DNA from: Cerasicoccus maritimus
Lineage (GTDB): Bacteria; Verrucomicrobiota; Verrucomicrobiia; Opitutales; Cerasicoccaceae
Assembly (NCBI GenBank): GCA_031296935.1
Contig: JAVDPD010000035.1
Location: 1-49,482, forward strand
Reading direction: 5' to 3'
DNA length: 49,482 nt
Below the pieces are notes generated by a model. It had not been told where the DNA came from, did not search any database, and was given only the letters and a program-made list of their open reading frames with translations. This document shows positions 7,776 through 15,707 of this stretch, in pieces. The position numbers were made by a program, and so were the translations under genes. How positions within the stretch are numbered: the first letter of the stretch is position 1; every line of letters begins with the position of its first letter.

Positions 7776-9335
7776 CTAGCTGGACGGGCGCTCTTCGATG
7801 ACGGTATTGAGGAATTTGTAGAAGGTGTCTTCTTTACTCACGCCTTCGGGGGAGGTTACACCAATCAGCAGCAGTTGTTTAGTTCGCATACTGTTTTCGT
7901 CGATGCGTTCCCAAAAGTTTTGATAAGCCAATTGCCATTTTTGTGACCATGATCCACTGGCCTGCTCATAGAACTGATCATAGTTTTCAGTGTTAACCGG
8001 GAGCATTAGCGTGCGATAAACGGCAATTTTCTTGGCGCTGATTGGATCTTGGAATTCGTAGTCCTCGTAAACCAGGTTATCCCAGGGTGAGTCCATGTGA
8101 AGCGCTTCCATTTGTTTGGTTAGGCGTAGCCCTCTGACGGAGCCCATGCAGACCTCTGGTGTGTGGGCGTTGGCTCGCATCACTGGGTAGCCGTCTTCCC
8201 AGGAGACGAAGTGATAGCTGACAAGGCTATCATTAACAAGAAACTGCCCGCTCATCACATGGTCAGTCTCGTAAATCTGTTTGACGAGATCGTCCACTTT
8301 GAGCTGACGATGCCATGAAAGCTGACGCAATTTACTTTCGTCTATTTGCCATGCTTTGGCTTGTGCGACATCGGGCATTTGATACCAGCTGATGCGAAAT
8401 GCTTCGACGCCAGCATAGACTATAAGCGCCAAGGCTGTAAGTGGAACCCAAGCGCGTGATAGGACAGGTGATCCAAATTTTTTAATAGGCTTGGGTTGTG
8501 CTTTGGGCTCAATGATGAGGAAAGCGATAAAGACTAAGGCGAGGCCAATGACGAAGGTAACGGCACCGGTGTTATCATGCCAGCGGTCATAGGCGTCTTG
8601 TCCCTCAATGCCGGTAATCCAGCCAAGAGTCAGCGCGCGAATCGCGTTCTGAACGAATGAAGCCAGCATGCCGGCTGCGAGCAGGGTTAGGCGTCTTGGA
8701 ATCGAAAGGCCACCGTATTCGCCAAGGAAAAGAGTGGTCACCAGGAGAAATTGTAATGAACGGATGCCGCTGCATGCTTCTGCGACTTCGACGACAGATT
8801 CGCCGATGGATATCTGAATGCCTTGAAGCATCGCGGGAATGCCAAGCATTTGTAGTGAGACGGTGACAATGTTTGCAATGTGGCCCGTTAGCCAGTCGCT
8901 GACCCCGAGTTCAATTCGCCCCGGCCAGGGGATAGATGCAAGGAAAAATAAAACGGGAAAGGCATAGTGCTTTGTCCATTTTAGCCCCCCCCAGGAAGCG
9001 CCCCAGCAGAGGGTGAAGGCGGCGAGGGTAAGGCCTTCTGTCCAGCTGAGCATGTGCCAGGAACTCATGGTTTCCCAGAGCACTCGCAGTGCGCAGAATG
9101 TGCAGAAGAATACCAAGGCAGGCAGCAGCCAAATCTTGGAAGTTCGCACCGGAGTGGGTTCATCTTCGCTGCGCGTCCACAGCAGAAACAGGCTCAATAC
9201 AGGAATGCCCCAGCCGAAAAAGTAATGCGAATCGGGGTCCCAGAATTCGTGGATTTGGTAGTAGAACGCAAACTGTAGGGCCAGTGGCAGCAGCCAGATT
9301 TTGAATGAAGTATATTTCATCGGTTCAGAGCTCAT
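7776..9335 (-). CDS. Exosortase with C-terminal EpsI-like domain
   Basis: A multi-pass membrane transpeptidase-like protein that should process PEP-CTERM proteins. Numbered from ATG 9335 (519 residues), the exosortase triad is visible: Cys188 in EACSGIRS, Arg233 in QNAIRALTLGWI and His253 in RWHDNTGAV. About eight or nine hydrophobic segments fill residues 15-275, with one more near 295-310. The remaining ~200 residues are a soluble EpsI-type domain with the hallmark HTPEVCMGS (Cys396). A start at ATG 9320 is also possible; the longer open frame uses TTG at 9350 and is unlikely. It lies directly downstream of a TPR protein and 3 kb from a PEP-CTERM gene, its obvious substrate. Fusion of exosortase and EpsI domains is known in this family. 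Function rests on family knowledge. Confidence 0.9.
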   Translation of the reverse strand: MSSEPMKYTSFKIWLLPLALQFAFYYQIHEFWDPDSHYFFGWGIPVLSLFLLWTRSEDEPTPVRTSKIWLLPALVFFCTFCALRVLWETMSSWHMLSWTEGLTLAAFTLCWGASWGGLKWTKHYAFPVLFFLASIPWPGRIELGVSDWLTGHIANIVTVSLQMLGIPAMLQGIQISIGESVVEVAEACSGIRSLQFLLVTTLFLGEYGGLSIPRRLTLLAAGMLASFVQNAIRALTLGWITGIEGQDAYDRWHDNTGAVTFVIGLALVFIAFLIIEPKAQPKPIKKFGSPVLSRAWVPLTALALIVYAGVEAFRISWYQMPDVAQAKAWQIDESKLRQLSWHRQLKVDDLVKQIYETDHVMSGQFLVNDSLVSYHFVSWEDGYPVMRANAHTPEVCMGSVRGLRLTKQMEALHMDSPWDNLVYEDYEFQDPISAKKIAVYRTLMLPVNTENYDQFYEQASGSWSQKWQLAYQNFWERIDENSMRTKQLLLIGVTSPEGVSKEDTFYKFLNTVIEERPSS

Positions 9336-9425
9336 GCAACAGTCCAACAAGCTGTGCTAGATCAGTTGCTGCTTCAAGCACTCATCACCCTTTTCTGGGC
9401 CAGGAATGTATGGTGCTTGCATGGC

Positions 9426-11540
9426 CTAGAGAGATGCCGTTTCTGACTTAAGTTTGTATAGCAGCGCTCTTTCTAGTTTAAGAGGAAGGTCGTCTGGATT
9501 GGGTAATTTGCTGCTATCTCTGGTTATGTAAACATGCATTAATTTCTGGCGGGCATCGTAGTTTTCAGTAGGCAAGGGGAGTTCGGCATTGATAGCTTGA
9601 GCGATGGCCTGCTCATTCGACTTGGCGTAGACGAAAGCCAAGGTGCGGTACAAGGAGACGTTTTTAGGATATTGCCCAATTAATTTCTCCAGTCGTTCGC
9701 GAGTTGCGTTTAAGTCACGGTTATGGAGTGCATTCAGGTAGAGGAGGAAATTTAAAGCCTCTGGGCGAGCGTTGAAGCGCTCAAGATTTATCTGCCGTAG
9801 TAGAATTTGCATCTCTTCTTCCAAGCCAAGTTGGTAGGTAAGGATCAGGTAACGCTCGGCAGCGAGTAGGGGGCTTTCTGGGCGTCCAAATAGTTCACGA
9901 TAGAACGCATGCTGATGCTTGGGCTCGGTGTGCTTGACTAAGAGGTAGTGCATATAGTCCCAATCACTGGCTGTAGAGTTATCAAGCGCTTGCAGCAATC
10001 GAACCGAGAACTCCTTATCGTCATTACGCTCATGGGCAATCAATGCTTGCCAGAAACGGCGCTTGATCGAGTTAATGGGCAGTGCGCCTTCCTGTTCGCG
10101 GCTCAAAAGCTCAGCTGCCTTATCTAGGTCTGCGTTTTCGGATAAAACTAGCCATTCCAAGTATGCCAAGGCGTAGTTGGAATCGATAAATACCTGTTCT
10201 TCACTAATGAGTTTATCTCGACCATAATAAATGTCGTAGCGGCTCAGGGTTTCAAGTATGGTTGGCATATCCTCATCCTCGTATTCAGCAACGATGGCCT
10301 CAAATGCTTCTTTTTGAGTGAGAGCCCCCATGAATGCTGCCAGACCTGTCGCGGCCACACGGTCTTCCTGGCTGGCTTCGGGGTTTTGCATAATGATGTC
10401 CCGCAACTGAAGGGTGTCGTAGGGAAGATCTTTTCTAATTGCGGGGGGAAGACGCATTGCTAAGCGGGCGAGCTCTAGCCCTACCGTATTCGTTTGCTGG
10501 ATTTGCTGCTGTAAGATGCTGATTGCAACTGCATGGAGATCTGAGTCACGGGCGTAAATTCCGTGCTCTACGAATATGCGATGCGCCAAGGGGCTCTCTG
10601 AGTCTCTTTCTAGCATCTTTAATGACATGGAGATCGCGTCCTCTCGTCGATCCTGGCGCATGAGTAGCTCCAACTCCATATCGGCTGAGGTTTGGCTTTC
10701 GGGGTAGCGAGTTCGCATCATGGATAGATATTTAGAGCCTAACCCGAGTTGGCCATAGTCGATGGAGTGTGATACGATGCTCGCGAGTGACTCCGAGTCA
10801 TATCCTTTACTTTGTGCTAATTTTTCTGCCCACCAGATGGTGTGAGGGTGATGCAACTGATCCGCCAGATCCAGGGTTTGTTCTAAGCCTTCTTGTTTGT
10901 TCGGCTCAAGGAGGGCTGCGCTGCGAGCCTTTTCGTATGCCAGGTTGATCTGTTCGCGTTCGACTAGCGAGCTAGCTTCGGCACGAAGTGTTTTCGCGCG
11001 CCATTGTTTGGCAAATTGAAACAGTGCCGGGCTGGCGAGTACTGTTATGGCTGTTAAGCTAAATACGAGGGCATAAACAATGCGTAGGAAGAGATTTTGC
11101 TTTTTCCAAACCTTAAACCAGTTACGTGGAATGGCCACTAGATAAGCCAATATATTTAGGTAGATATCCCAGATTTCGAAAATGAATTCCCTGAAGGTCA
11201 TTTTGCGAACCCTTTTGATCCAATAGCGTATGGCCTTCGCAGACTTTTGGGGGAGGCTCTTAATCCTATGCCGAGTATCTTGAAGCCTTTGCCTGAATTT
11301 TTTAGGAGCTTCTGAAATCTTGCGATTGAGCTTTTTTGCATTTCGCTTGCGCTCCTGCTCGCGAATCTTTTGTTCAATCGGGCGGCTTTGCTGCCATTTT
11401 CTGAGGCTGCTTTTTCTTAGCCTCCACCATTTTTTCAAACGGTTCTGCTGATTGCGAATCCCATGCGCTCTAAAATAATAGAACTCATCCAGTTTTTGCT
11501 TTAGCCATGATGGGCTCTTGCTTTTACGGCGAGATTTCAT
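9426..11540 (-). CDS. Inner-membrane TPR-like protein with very basic cytoplasmic N-terminus
   Basis: 704 residues. The first 113 residues hold 41 Lys/Arg and only about 7 acidic residues. A single membrane segment follows at about 152-173 (LRIVYALVFSLTAITVLASP), with the rest predicted outside. The remainder is helical, with degenerate TPR-like pairs and motifs such as EKARSAALLEPNKQEGLEQT. No enzymatic motif is seen and I do not recognise a named family. Its place between a PEP-CTERM gene and the exosortase suggests a scaffold role, comparable in position to the TPR protein PrsT of proteobacterial PEP-CTERM/EPS loci (analogy, not homology shown). It begins 60 bp downstream of a terminator, so it should have its own promoter in 11541-11600 or depend on read-through. 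The basic tail could bind nucleic acid, acidic lipid or an anionic polymer. Confidence 0.65.
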   Translation of the reverse strand: MKSRRKSKSPSWLKQKLDEFYYFRAHGIRNQQNRLKKWWRLRKSSLRKWQQSRPIEQKIREQERKRNAKKLNRKISEAPKKFRQRLQDTRHRIKSLPQKSAKAIRYWIKRVRKMTFREFIFEIWDIYLNILAYLVAIPRNWFKVWKKQNLFLRIVYALVFSLTAITVLASPALFQFAKQWRAKTLRAEASSLVEREQINLAYEKARSAALLEPNKQEGLEQTLDLADQLHHPHTIWWAEKLAQSKGYDSESLASIVSHSIDYGQLGLGSKYLSMMRTRYPESQTSADMELELLMRQDRREDAISMSLKMLERDSESPLAHRIFVEHGIYARDSDLHAVAISILQQQIQQTNTVGLELARLAMRLPPAIRKDLPYDTLQLRDIIMQNPEASQEDRVAATGLAAFMGALTQKEAFEAIVAEYEDEDMPTILETLSRYDIYYGRDKLISEEQVFIDSNYALAYLEWLVLSENADLDKAAELLSREQEGALPINSIKRRFWQALIAHERNDDKEFSVRLLQALDNSTASDWDYMHYLLVKHTEPKHQHAFYRELFGRPESPLLAAERYLILTYQLGLEEEMQILLRQINLERFNARPEALNFLLYLNALHNRDLNATRERLEKLIGQYPKNVSLYRTLAFVYAKSNEQAIAQAINAELPLPTENYDARQKLMHVYITRDSSKLPNPDDLPLKLERALLYKLKSETASL

Positions 11541-11601
11541 CGAATGAATATCTATATCGTTTAATACATGCTGCTATTCTGGCAGTAGGCAAGTGCATCA
11601 G

Positions 11602-11638
11602 TAAAATAAAAAGCCTGCGGCATTTGTTACCGCAGGCC
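11602..11638 (-). terminator. Rho-independent terminator after the PEP-CTERM gene
   Basis: On the minus strand GCCTGCGG and CCGCAGGC form a perfect 8-bp GC-rich stem (11613-11637) around the loop TAACAAATG, followed by CTTTTTATTTTAC. It lies 24 bp beyond the stop codon of the PEP-CTERM gene and upstream of the next gene in the same direction. Confidence 0.9.
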
Positions 11639-11661
11639 ATGTAAATTTTGCCTTAGTGATT

Positions 11662-12450
11662 TTAATTTGCTTCTTCCTCTTTGATCACGGTTTGTTTGCG
11701 GCGGCGATAGAAGAGGAATGCGCCTAATCCAACAATGGTGATTCCTGCTAGGTAAGTGCTGGGTTCTGGAATCGAAATCAGATCGCCACTGAAGGTTGCT
11801 GTATCACCAAGAGCAAATGTCGCGGTGATTGAAGCTCCACTGTTGGAACCTACTAAGAAAAGAGAATAGCGCTCAGTTTGACCATACACGTAGCCAATTG
11901 GATCAAACGTGCTTAGGTCAAAAGTTAAGTCAAAAGCGCCGTTGATCGTAGAAGTGGAGACGAAAGAGCTTTGGCCATTGGTATCAACTAATACAATGCC
12001 TGAAAGGTTTGTGCCAGTGCCAGTTATGTTGAAACTCGTTGGCTGAACATAATACCCAGCAACGGCCCCACCATCGGGAGTCGGGGTAGATAGTAGGCTG
12101 AATTGCGCTATGCCTGTGATGTTTTCAGCAAGGGCAGCAGATGTAGGGGTTGGCAGTACTCCTCCAGGAGTTACAGTAGTACCACTGTAACCAGCGACTG
12201 CATTCTGGATCATGCCAATATCAGTGCCCTGAGTTTGGATTGTCAGGCCACCAGTTCCTGCAAAGAAGGCATCTCCGTTATTCGGGATGGAAGCAACATT
12301 GTCGTTTATTGAGGAAGGGGCAAAGCCCGCAGATTCATCAATGTCAGTGTTGTTGAAAGTGAATTCAACAATCGACACGGCATTCGCACAGGTTGCGGTT
12401 GCGGCAACAAACGTAGCGATGTTCAGCAGTTTAAGTTTTGAGTAGCACAT
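11662..12450 (-). CDS. PEP-CTERM sorting-domain protein (exosortase substrate)
   Basis: 262 residues starting at ATG 12450. It has an N-terminal signal peptide (cleavage likely after ATCANA, residue 24). The body (about 25-225) is low in charge, rich in Gly, Thr and Ser, and looks all-beta. The C-terminal signal is IPEPSTYLAGITIVGLGAFL followed by FYRRRK: the PEP motif at 228-230, a hydrophobic segment at about 233-248 and a basic cluster. After the basic cluster there is an extra acidic tail ending EEEAN, longer than usual. It is the only PEP-CTERM gene in the window, lies near the exosortase and ends at a strong terminator. It is probably anchored at or released to the surface after cleavage. 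Being small and extracellular, it could be a matrix protein associated with the polysaccharide; its actual role is unknown. Confidence 0.88.
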   Translation of the reverse strand: MCYSKLKLLNIATFVAATATCANAVSIVEFTFNNTDIDESAGFAPSSINDNVASIPNNGDAFFAGTGGLTIQTQGTDIGMIQNAVAGYSGTTVTPGGVLPTPTSAALAENITGIAQFSLLSTPTPDGGAVAGYYVQPTSFNITGTGTNLSGIVLVDTNGQSSFVSTSTINGAFDLTFDLSTFDPIGYVYGQTERYSLFLVGSNSGASITATFALGDTATFSGDLISIPEPSTYLAGITIVGLGAFLFYRRRKQTVIKEEEAN

Positions 12451-12508
12451 ATTAGGTAAAATCTTAAATGATTGTCTTGAGCTGTAAAGCCAATTTTAGA
12501 CAATAAAT

Positions 12509-14197
12509 TTAAAAGTTGTTGGATTCTTTTGCGGCTTTAAGTAGCTTGTTTTCCTCAGGTAATAGTTGGTTCGGATTTATTGCTGATAGCAGTTCGTTGC
12601 TAAGTTCATCGTTTCCTAATTCTTTCTCTATCAGTCCATTAAGTAGGATGACGCTCGGCTGCCGCTTCAGTGTTTCCGGGATGTTGCTTAAACGCTCTTT
12701 AGCTTCAGTGTATTGGCCATTAAGGTAGAGGAGAAACGCGATGGTGCTATTGAGTTCCCTTAGCTTGGACTGTTTCTGTATTTCACTGAGGATTATGATC
12801 TGGTTTGGCTCTTGGTGGCCAAGTAGGTTGCTAAAGTAATAGTAGTTGTTTTGGTAAATTGGGTTAGATGGGTAGATTTGTCGAAGAATAGTGGAAATTT
12901 CCAAGGCCTCCGATGTATTTTTCATAAAAAGAACAACAGTTAAGTGCTCTTTTTGTAGATTGGCGGCAACTAATTGATTGGGGGCGAGTTCAATTGCAGC
13001 GCGATAGGCAGTGTCAGATCGATCCCACCAGTTTTGCGTGCCAGCAGTTCGTGCCAACACGGTAAGCGAGTCTATTTCGCCTTCTTCTTGGGCTAGATCC
13101 AATGTCTGATCCCATTCCTCTTTTGACACCATTTTGCCTTCTTGGAGGCGAAGATACAGAATTAAAGTAGCTTTCTGTGGAGTAGAGGCTGCTGAATAGT
13201 CTAGGTTTAGCAGTTTATTGATTTTTTGTAAGTCATTACGTTGAACCGCTGCTCGGTATTGTAGTTGCCAGCGCTCCTGTGATGGCGCTAGTTCCGGCGC
13301 TTCAAGTAGGTCTTCAGCTCTTTGCGGTTCATTAATGTCAATGAGCCAATTGCAGACTTCAAGGGGATGGGCTGTGGATTCTTCGGAGATGATTTGTTCA
13401 ATGACAGATTCTCTAGCTGAATCATCCAGAATGATGCGGTGAGTTGCTGCGAGCAGTTTTGAGGTGATTTTTCTTCTGGGGTGTTGGCTCAGCCGACTAA
13501 TGAGCCATTGTCGTTCCTGTGGGAACAACTTTATTTCTGGCCGGGTAGAGAGGAGTTTTAGCGCATCAAGGCCGATTGAGGAATTGGACTGGCTTGCTTC
13601 TTTCAATGCGGATTTTGCTTCAATCCAGTTTGTTATTCTTGGTTGCTGTAGCAAAATTGTCGCCCGAAGGAACTGTGCATAAGCGTTGTTCGGTTCGATG
13701 TTGATTAAATAGGTTAATTCTTTAATTGCGGCTTCGGAATCCCCAAGCAAGAGAAGGTTCTGCGCCTTAAGTAGCATGAAATGAGTGTCTCCACTCATTT
13801 TAGGTGCCATTTTGCTGATAAATGATGTAGCGCTTTCGTATTTCTTCAGTTGAATCGAAAGTTCCAAATACGCTAGTGCGGCTTCTTTGAAGGTGTCGGA
13901 TTCGGTGTCTTGACTTAGGGATTCTAGAATAGGCAGTGCCTCTTCTGGGGCCTCCAGTGCTTTGGCTTTTGCATATAGTAGCTTATTTTCATTTGATGTT
14001 GGCTGGAGTATTTGAAGACGTTTTAAGTGGCGAAGCGCTTGATTTGCTTGGCCTGCTTCGACTAATTCGTACGCCATTTGCGTTTCGTAGCGAACCCATT
14101 TAATGTAGCCGATATAGAGTGCGCTGAGAAGCATGCTGCATAATATTGCAATGCCGAGCCACACTGGAGGAGGCTTGGAGAAGGACTGTTTGGGCAT
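12509..14197 (-). CDS. Membrane-anchored TPR-repeat protein
   Basis: 562 residues from ATG 14197, which lies directly behind the TAA of the upstream ligase-like gene (one base between). An upstream in-frame TTG at 14239 would overlap that gene and is less likely. One membrane segment near residues 13-32 (GIAILCSMLLSALYIGYIKW), then TPR-type helix pairs such as AYELVEAGQANQALRHLKRL, and repeats through to the C-terminus. No enzymatic motif is seen. It is co-directional and adjacent to the PEP-CTERM gene, 58 bp upstream of it, and translationally next to the O-antigen ligase-like gene. A periplasmic scaffold or chaperone for polymer or PEP-CTERM protein export is the natural guess. It is distinct from the 704-residue TPR protein on the other side of the PEP-CTERM gene. 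Confidence 0.75.
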   Translation of the reverse strand: MPKQSFSKPPPVWLGIAILCSMLLSALYIGYIKWVRYETQMAYELVEAGQANQALRHLKRLQILQPTSNENKLLYAKAKALEAPEEALPILESLSQDTESDTFKEAALAYLELSIQLKKYESATSFISKMAPKMSGDTHFMLLKAQNLLLLGDSEAAIKELTYLINIEPNNAYAQFLRATILLQQPRITNWIEAKSALKEASQSNSSIGLDALKLLSTRPEIKLFPQERQWLISRLSQHPRRKITSKLLAATHRIILDDSARESVIEQIISEESTAHPLEVCNWLIDINEPQRAEDLLEAPELAPSQERWQLQYRAAVQRNDLQKINKLLNLDYSAASTPQKATLILYLRLQEGKMVSKEEWDQTLDLAQEEGEIDSLTVLARTAGTQNWWDRSDTAYRAAIELAPNQLVAANLQKEHLTVVLFMKNTSEALEISTILRQIYPSNPIYQNNYYYFSNLLGHQEPNQIIILSEIQKQSKLRELNSTIAFLLYLNGQYTEAKERLSNIPETLKRQPSVILLNGLIEKELGNDELSNELLSAINPNQLLPEENKLLKAAKESNNF

Positions 14198-14198
14198 T

Positions 14199-15641
14199 TT
14201 AGTAGTAGTCTTCGAATTTTGGTATTCTGCCAGGGCCAAGGCTTAGTCGAGCTCCAGCGGCGAAGATTGTGCATAAGATGGCGATTCCTGCGAATGGGCC
14301 AAGAGGAAAATCGAATGCGGCGAACGTTAAAAATAAGCCTATACCCAAAGCGAGCCAGAAGCATTCTAAATATTTTCGTGGGCGTCTAAAGGTTTTTACT
14401 ACGATTGCGAGTGGTACCGAGATGAGCATAATGAATCCAATTGAGCCTAATTCGACCCAGTATTGCATCCAATCGTTATGTGCGTATTCATTGCGTCGGA
14501 TTAGTTTGCCAAGTTCATGTCGATATTCGGGACCAGCATAGGTGCTGAATATGTAGGTGTATGAGCCTAGGCCCCAGCCCCATATTGGGCGGTCTTTTAC
14601 CATTTTATAGCAGTCTCTTGGGGATGCGTAAAATCTCTGGTCTATTTCGTTGGATTCAATTTGGTTTCTGGATTTATCCATGCCTTTCATGATGTTCTCT
14701 GAGGCGAGATAAAACCCGATGGCACCAAATATTATTATCCCGAGAAGTAGCATTGTGCCTATGGTTTTTCGTGATCTACGTTCCATTCCCTTAAAGATTG
14801 AAGTGTGCTTTCGGTAGGCAATCGCAAGACGAATTGAGGCAATGCACATGAATATCATAGCAAAGAGAAGGCCGGATCTAGAGCCAGAAAGTGGGATGGA
14901 AATCCATAATATTGCAGTCGCGGCGATCCAAACGATGTCCCAACGCTGTCTTGTTCGATCATATTTACCAAATTCATTTTGATGCTGAATTTCGCGCTCA
15001 ACTACTGCGGCTGCCGCCGCCAGGCTGAGTAGTCCGAATGCCACCCAGTGATTGTAGTAGCGGAATGAAGCGAAGAAATTGGGGTTTACCGGGTCAAATA
15101 TACCAAGAACTTTTGGGCTGTTAGATAGTTTAAACCATGATCCCAGGGCGGCTAAAATGACTCCGTTGGCTGCTATTATGCAGAGTAGTTTGTGGATTTC
15201 TTCTCTTTTGCGTATAACTGTGAACACGCTTACTGCGGTGAGGAGGCAGCCGATTTGAATAAATGCATATTCTTGAGTGCGAATCGGTTCATAGCATATG
15301 GGAAGAAAGGGAATGGGGTTGTTTTTGTACCAAGTGATGTAGCTAGCATCAAGGCTGCTTTCTGGGATCCGCAGGGGGTTGTAGATGCTAGCAAGAATCT
15401 GTATTGATAAGAATATCCAAGGGCTTAAGCACAGTAGCCACTTTCCGAAACCAAACCATCCTCGATTCATCCAGTGCATCGCCAGTGGAATGGCGCTGAG
15501 CCAAGCTACAATGGTTATGATTGAAGTGCTCTCAGGATGTCTGCCTCCAAGCGCCCAACTTGAAATGATGATTAGGAGTGAGGCTTGTGCAATTGCAATA
15601 TAAGTAGCTGGCGTCGTACTGGTATCGTGGCTGTGGCTCAT
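14199..15641 (-). CDS. O-antigen ligase / Wzy-type polymerase-like membrane protein
   Basis: 480 residues with about ten to twelve membrane segments, starting at ATG 15641. The arrangement fits the O-antigen ligase domain family: a hydrophobic N-terminal half, conserved-looking PLSGSRSGLLFAMIF, and a long periplasmic loop containing RPIWGWGLGSYTYIF and RNEYAHNDWMQYWVELG. The H-N-D around YAHNDW and the Arg-rich loop are typical of WaaL/Wzy proteins. It could polymerise repeat units or transfer a glycan to lipid or protein. It sits between the FecR-domain gene and the TPR/PEP-CTERM genes rather than within the glycosyltransferase array, so a protein-glycan ligase role is worth considering. A strong terminator of the upstream gene ends only about nine bases before its start codon. 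Confidence 0.8.
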   Translation of the reverse strand: MSHSHDTSTTPATYIAIAQASLLIIISSWALGGRHPESTSIITIVAWLSAIPLAMHWMNRGWFGFGKWLLCLSPWIFLSIQILASIYNPLRIPESSLDASYITWYKNNPIPFLPICYEPIRTQEYAFIQIGCLLTAVSVFTVIRKREEIHKLLCIIAANGVILAALGSWFKLSNSPKVLGIFDPVNPNFFASFRYYNHWVAFGLLSLAAAAAVVEREIQHQNEFGKYDRTRQRWDIVWIAATAILWISIPLSGSRSGLLFAMIFMCIASIRLAIAYRKHTSIFKGMERRSRKTIGTMLLLGIIIFGAIGFYLASENIMKGMDKSRNQIESNEIDQRFYASPRDCYKMVKDRPIWGWGLGSYTYIFSTYAGPEYRHELGKLIRRNEYAHNDWMQYWVELGSIGFIMLISVPLAIVVKTFRRPRKYLECFWLALGIGLFLTFAAFDFPLGPFAGIAILCTIFAAGARLSLGPGRIPKFEDYY

Positions 15642-15648
15642 TGTTGAA

Positions 15649-15688
15649 AGAAAAAAAAATGCTGGAGCACATTTCGCACTCCAGCATT
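15649..15688 (-). terminator. Rho-independent terminator after the FecR-domain gene, abutting the next start codon
   Basis: On the minus strand AATGCTGGAG and CTCCAGCATT pair around the loop TGCGAAATGTG (15658-15688), followed by a run of nine T and then CTTTC. The stop of the FecR-domain gene is 20 bp upstream. The U-tract ends about nine bases before the ATG of the ligase-like gene at 15641, leaving no room for an ordinary promoter and leader. Confidence 0.88.
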
Positions 15689-15707
15689 AGAAAGGTGATC
15701 GCTGATT

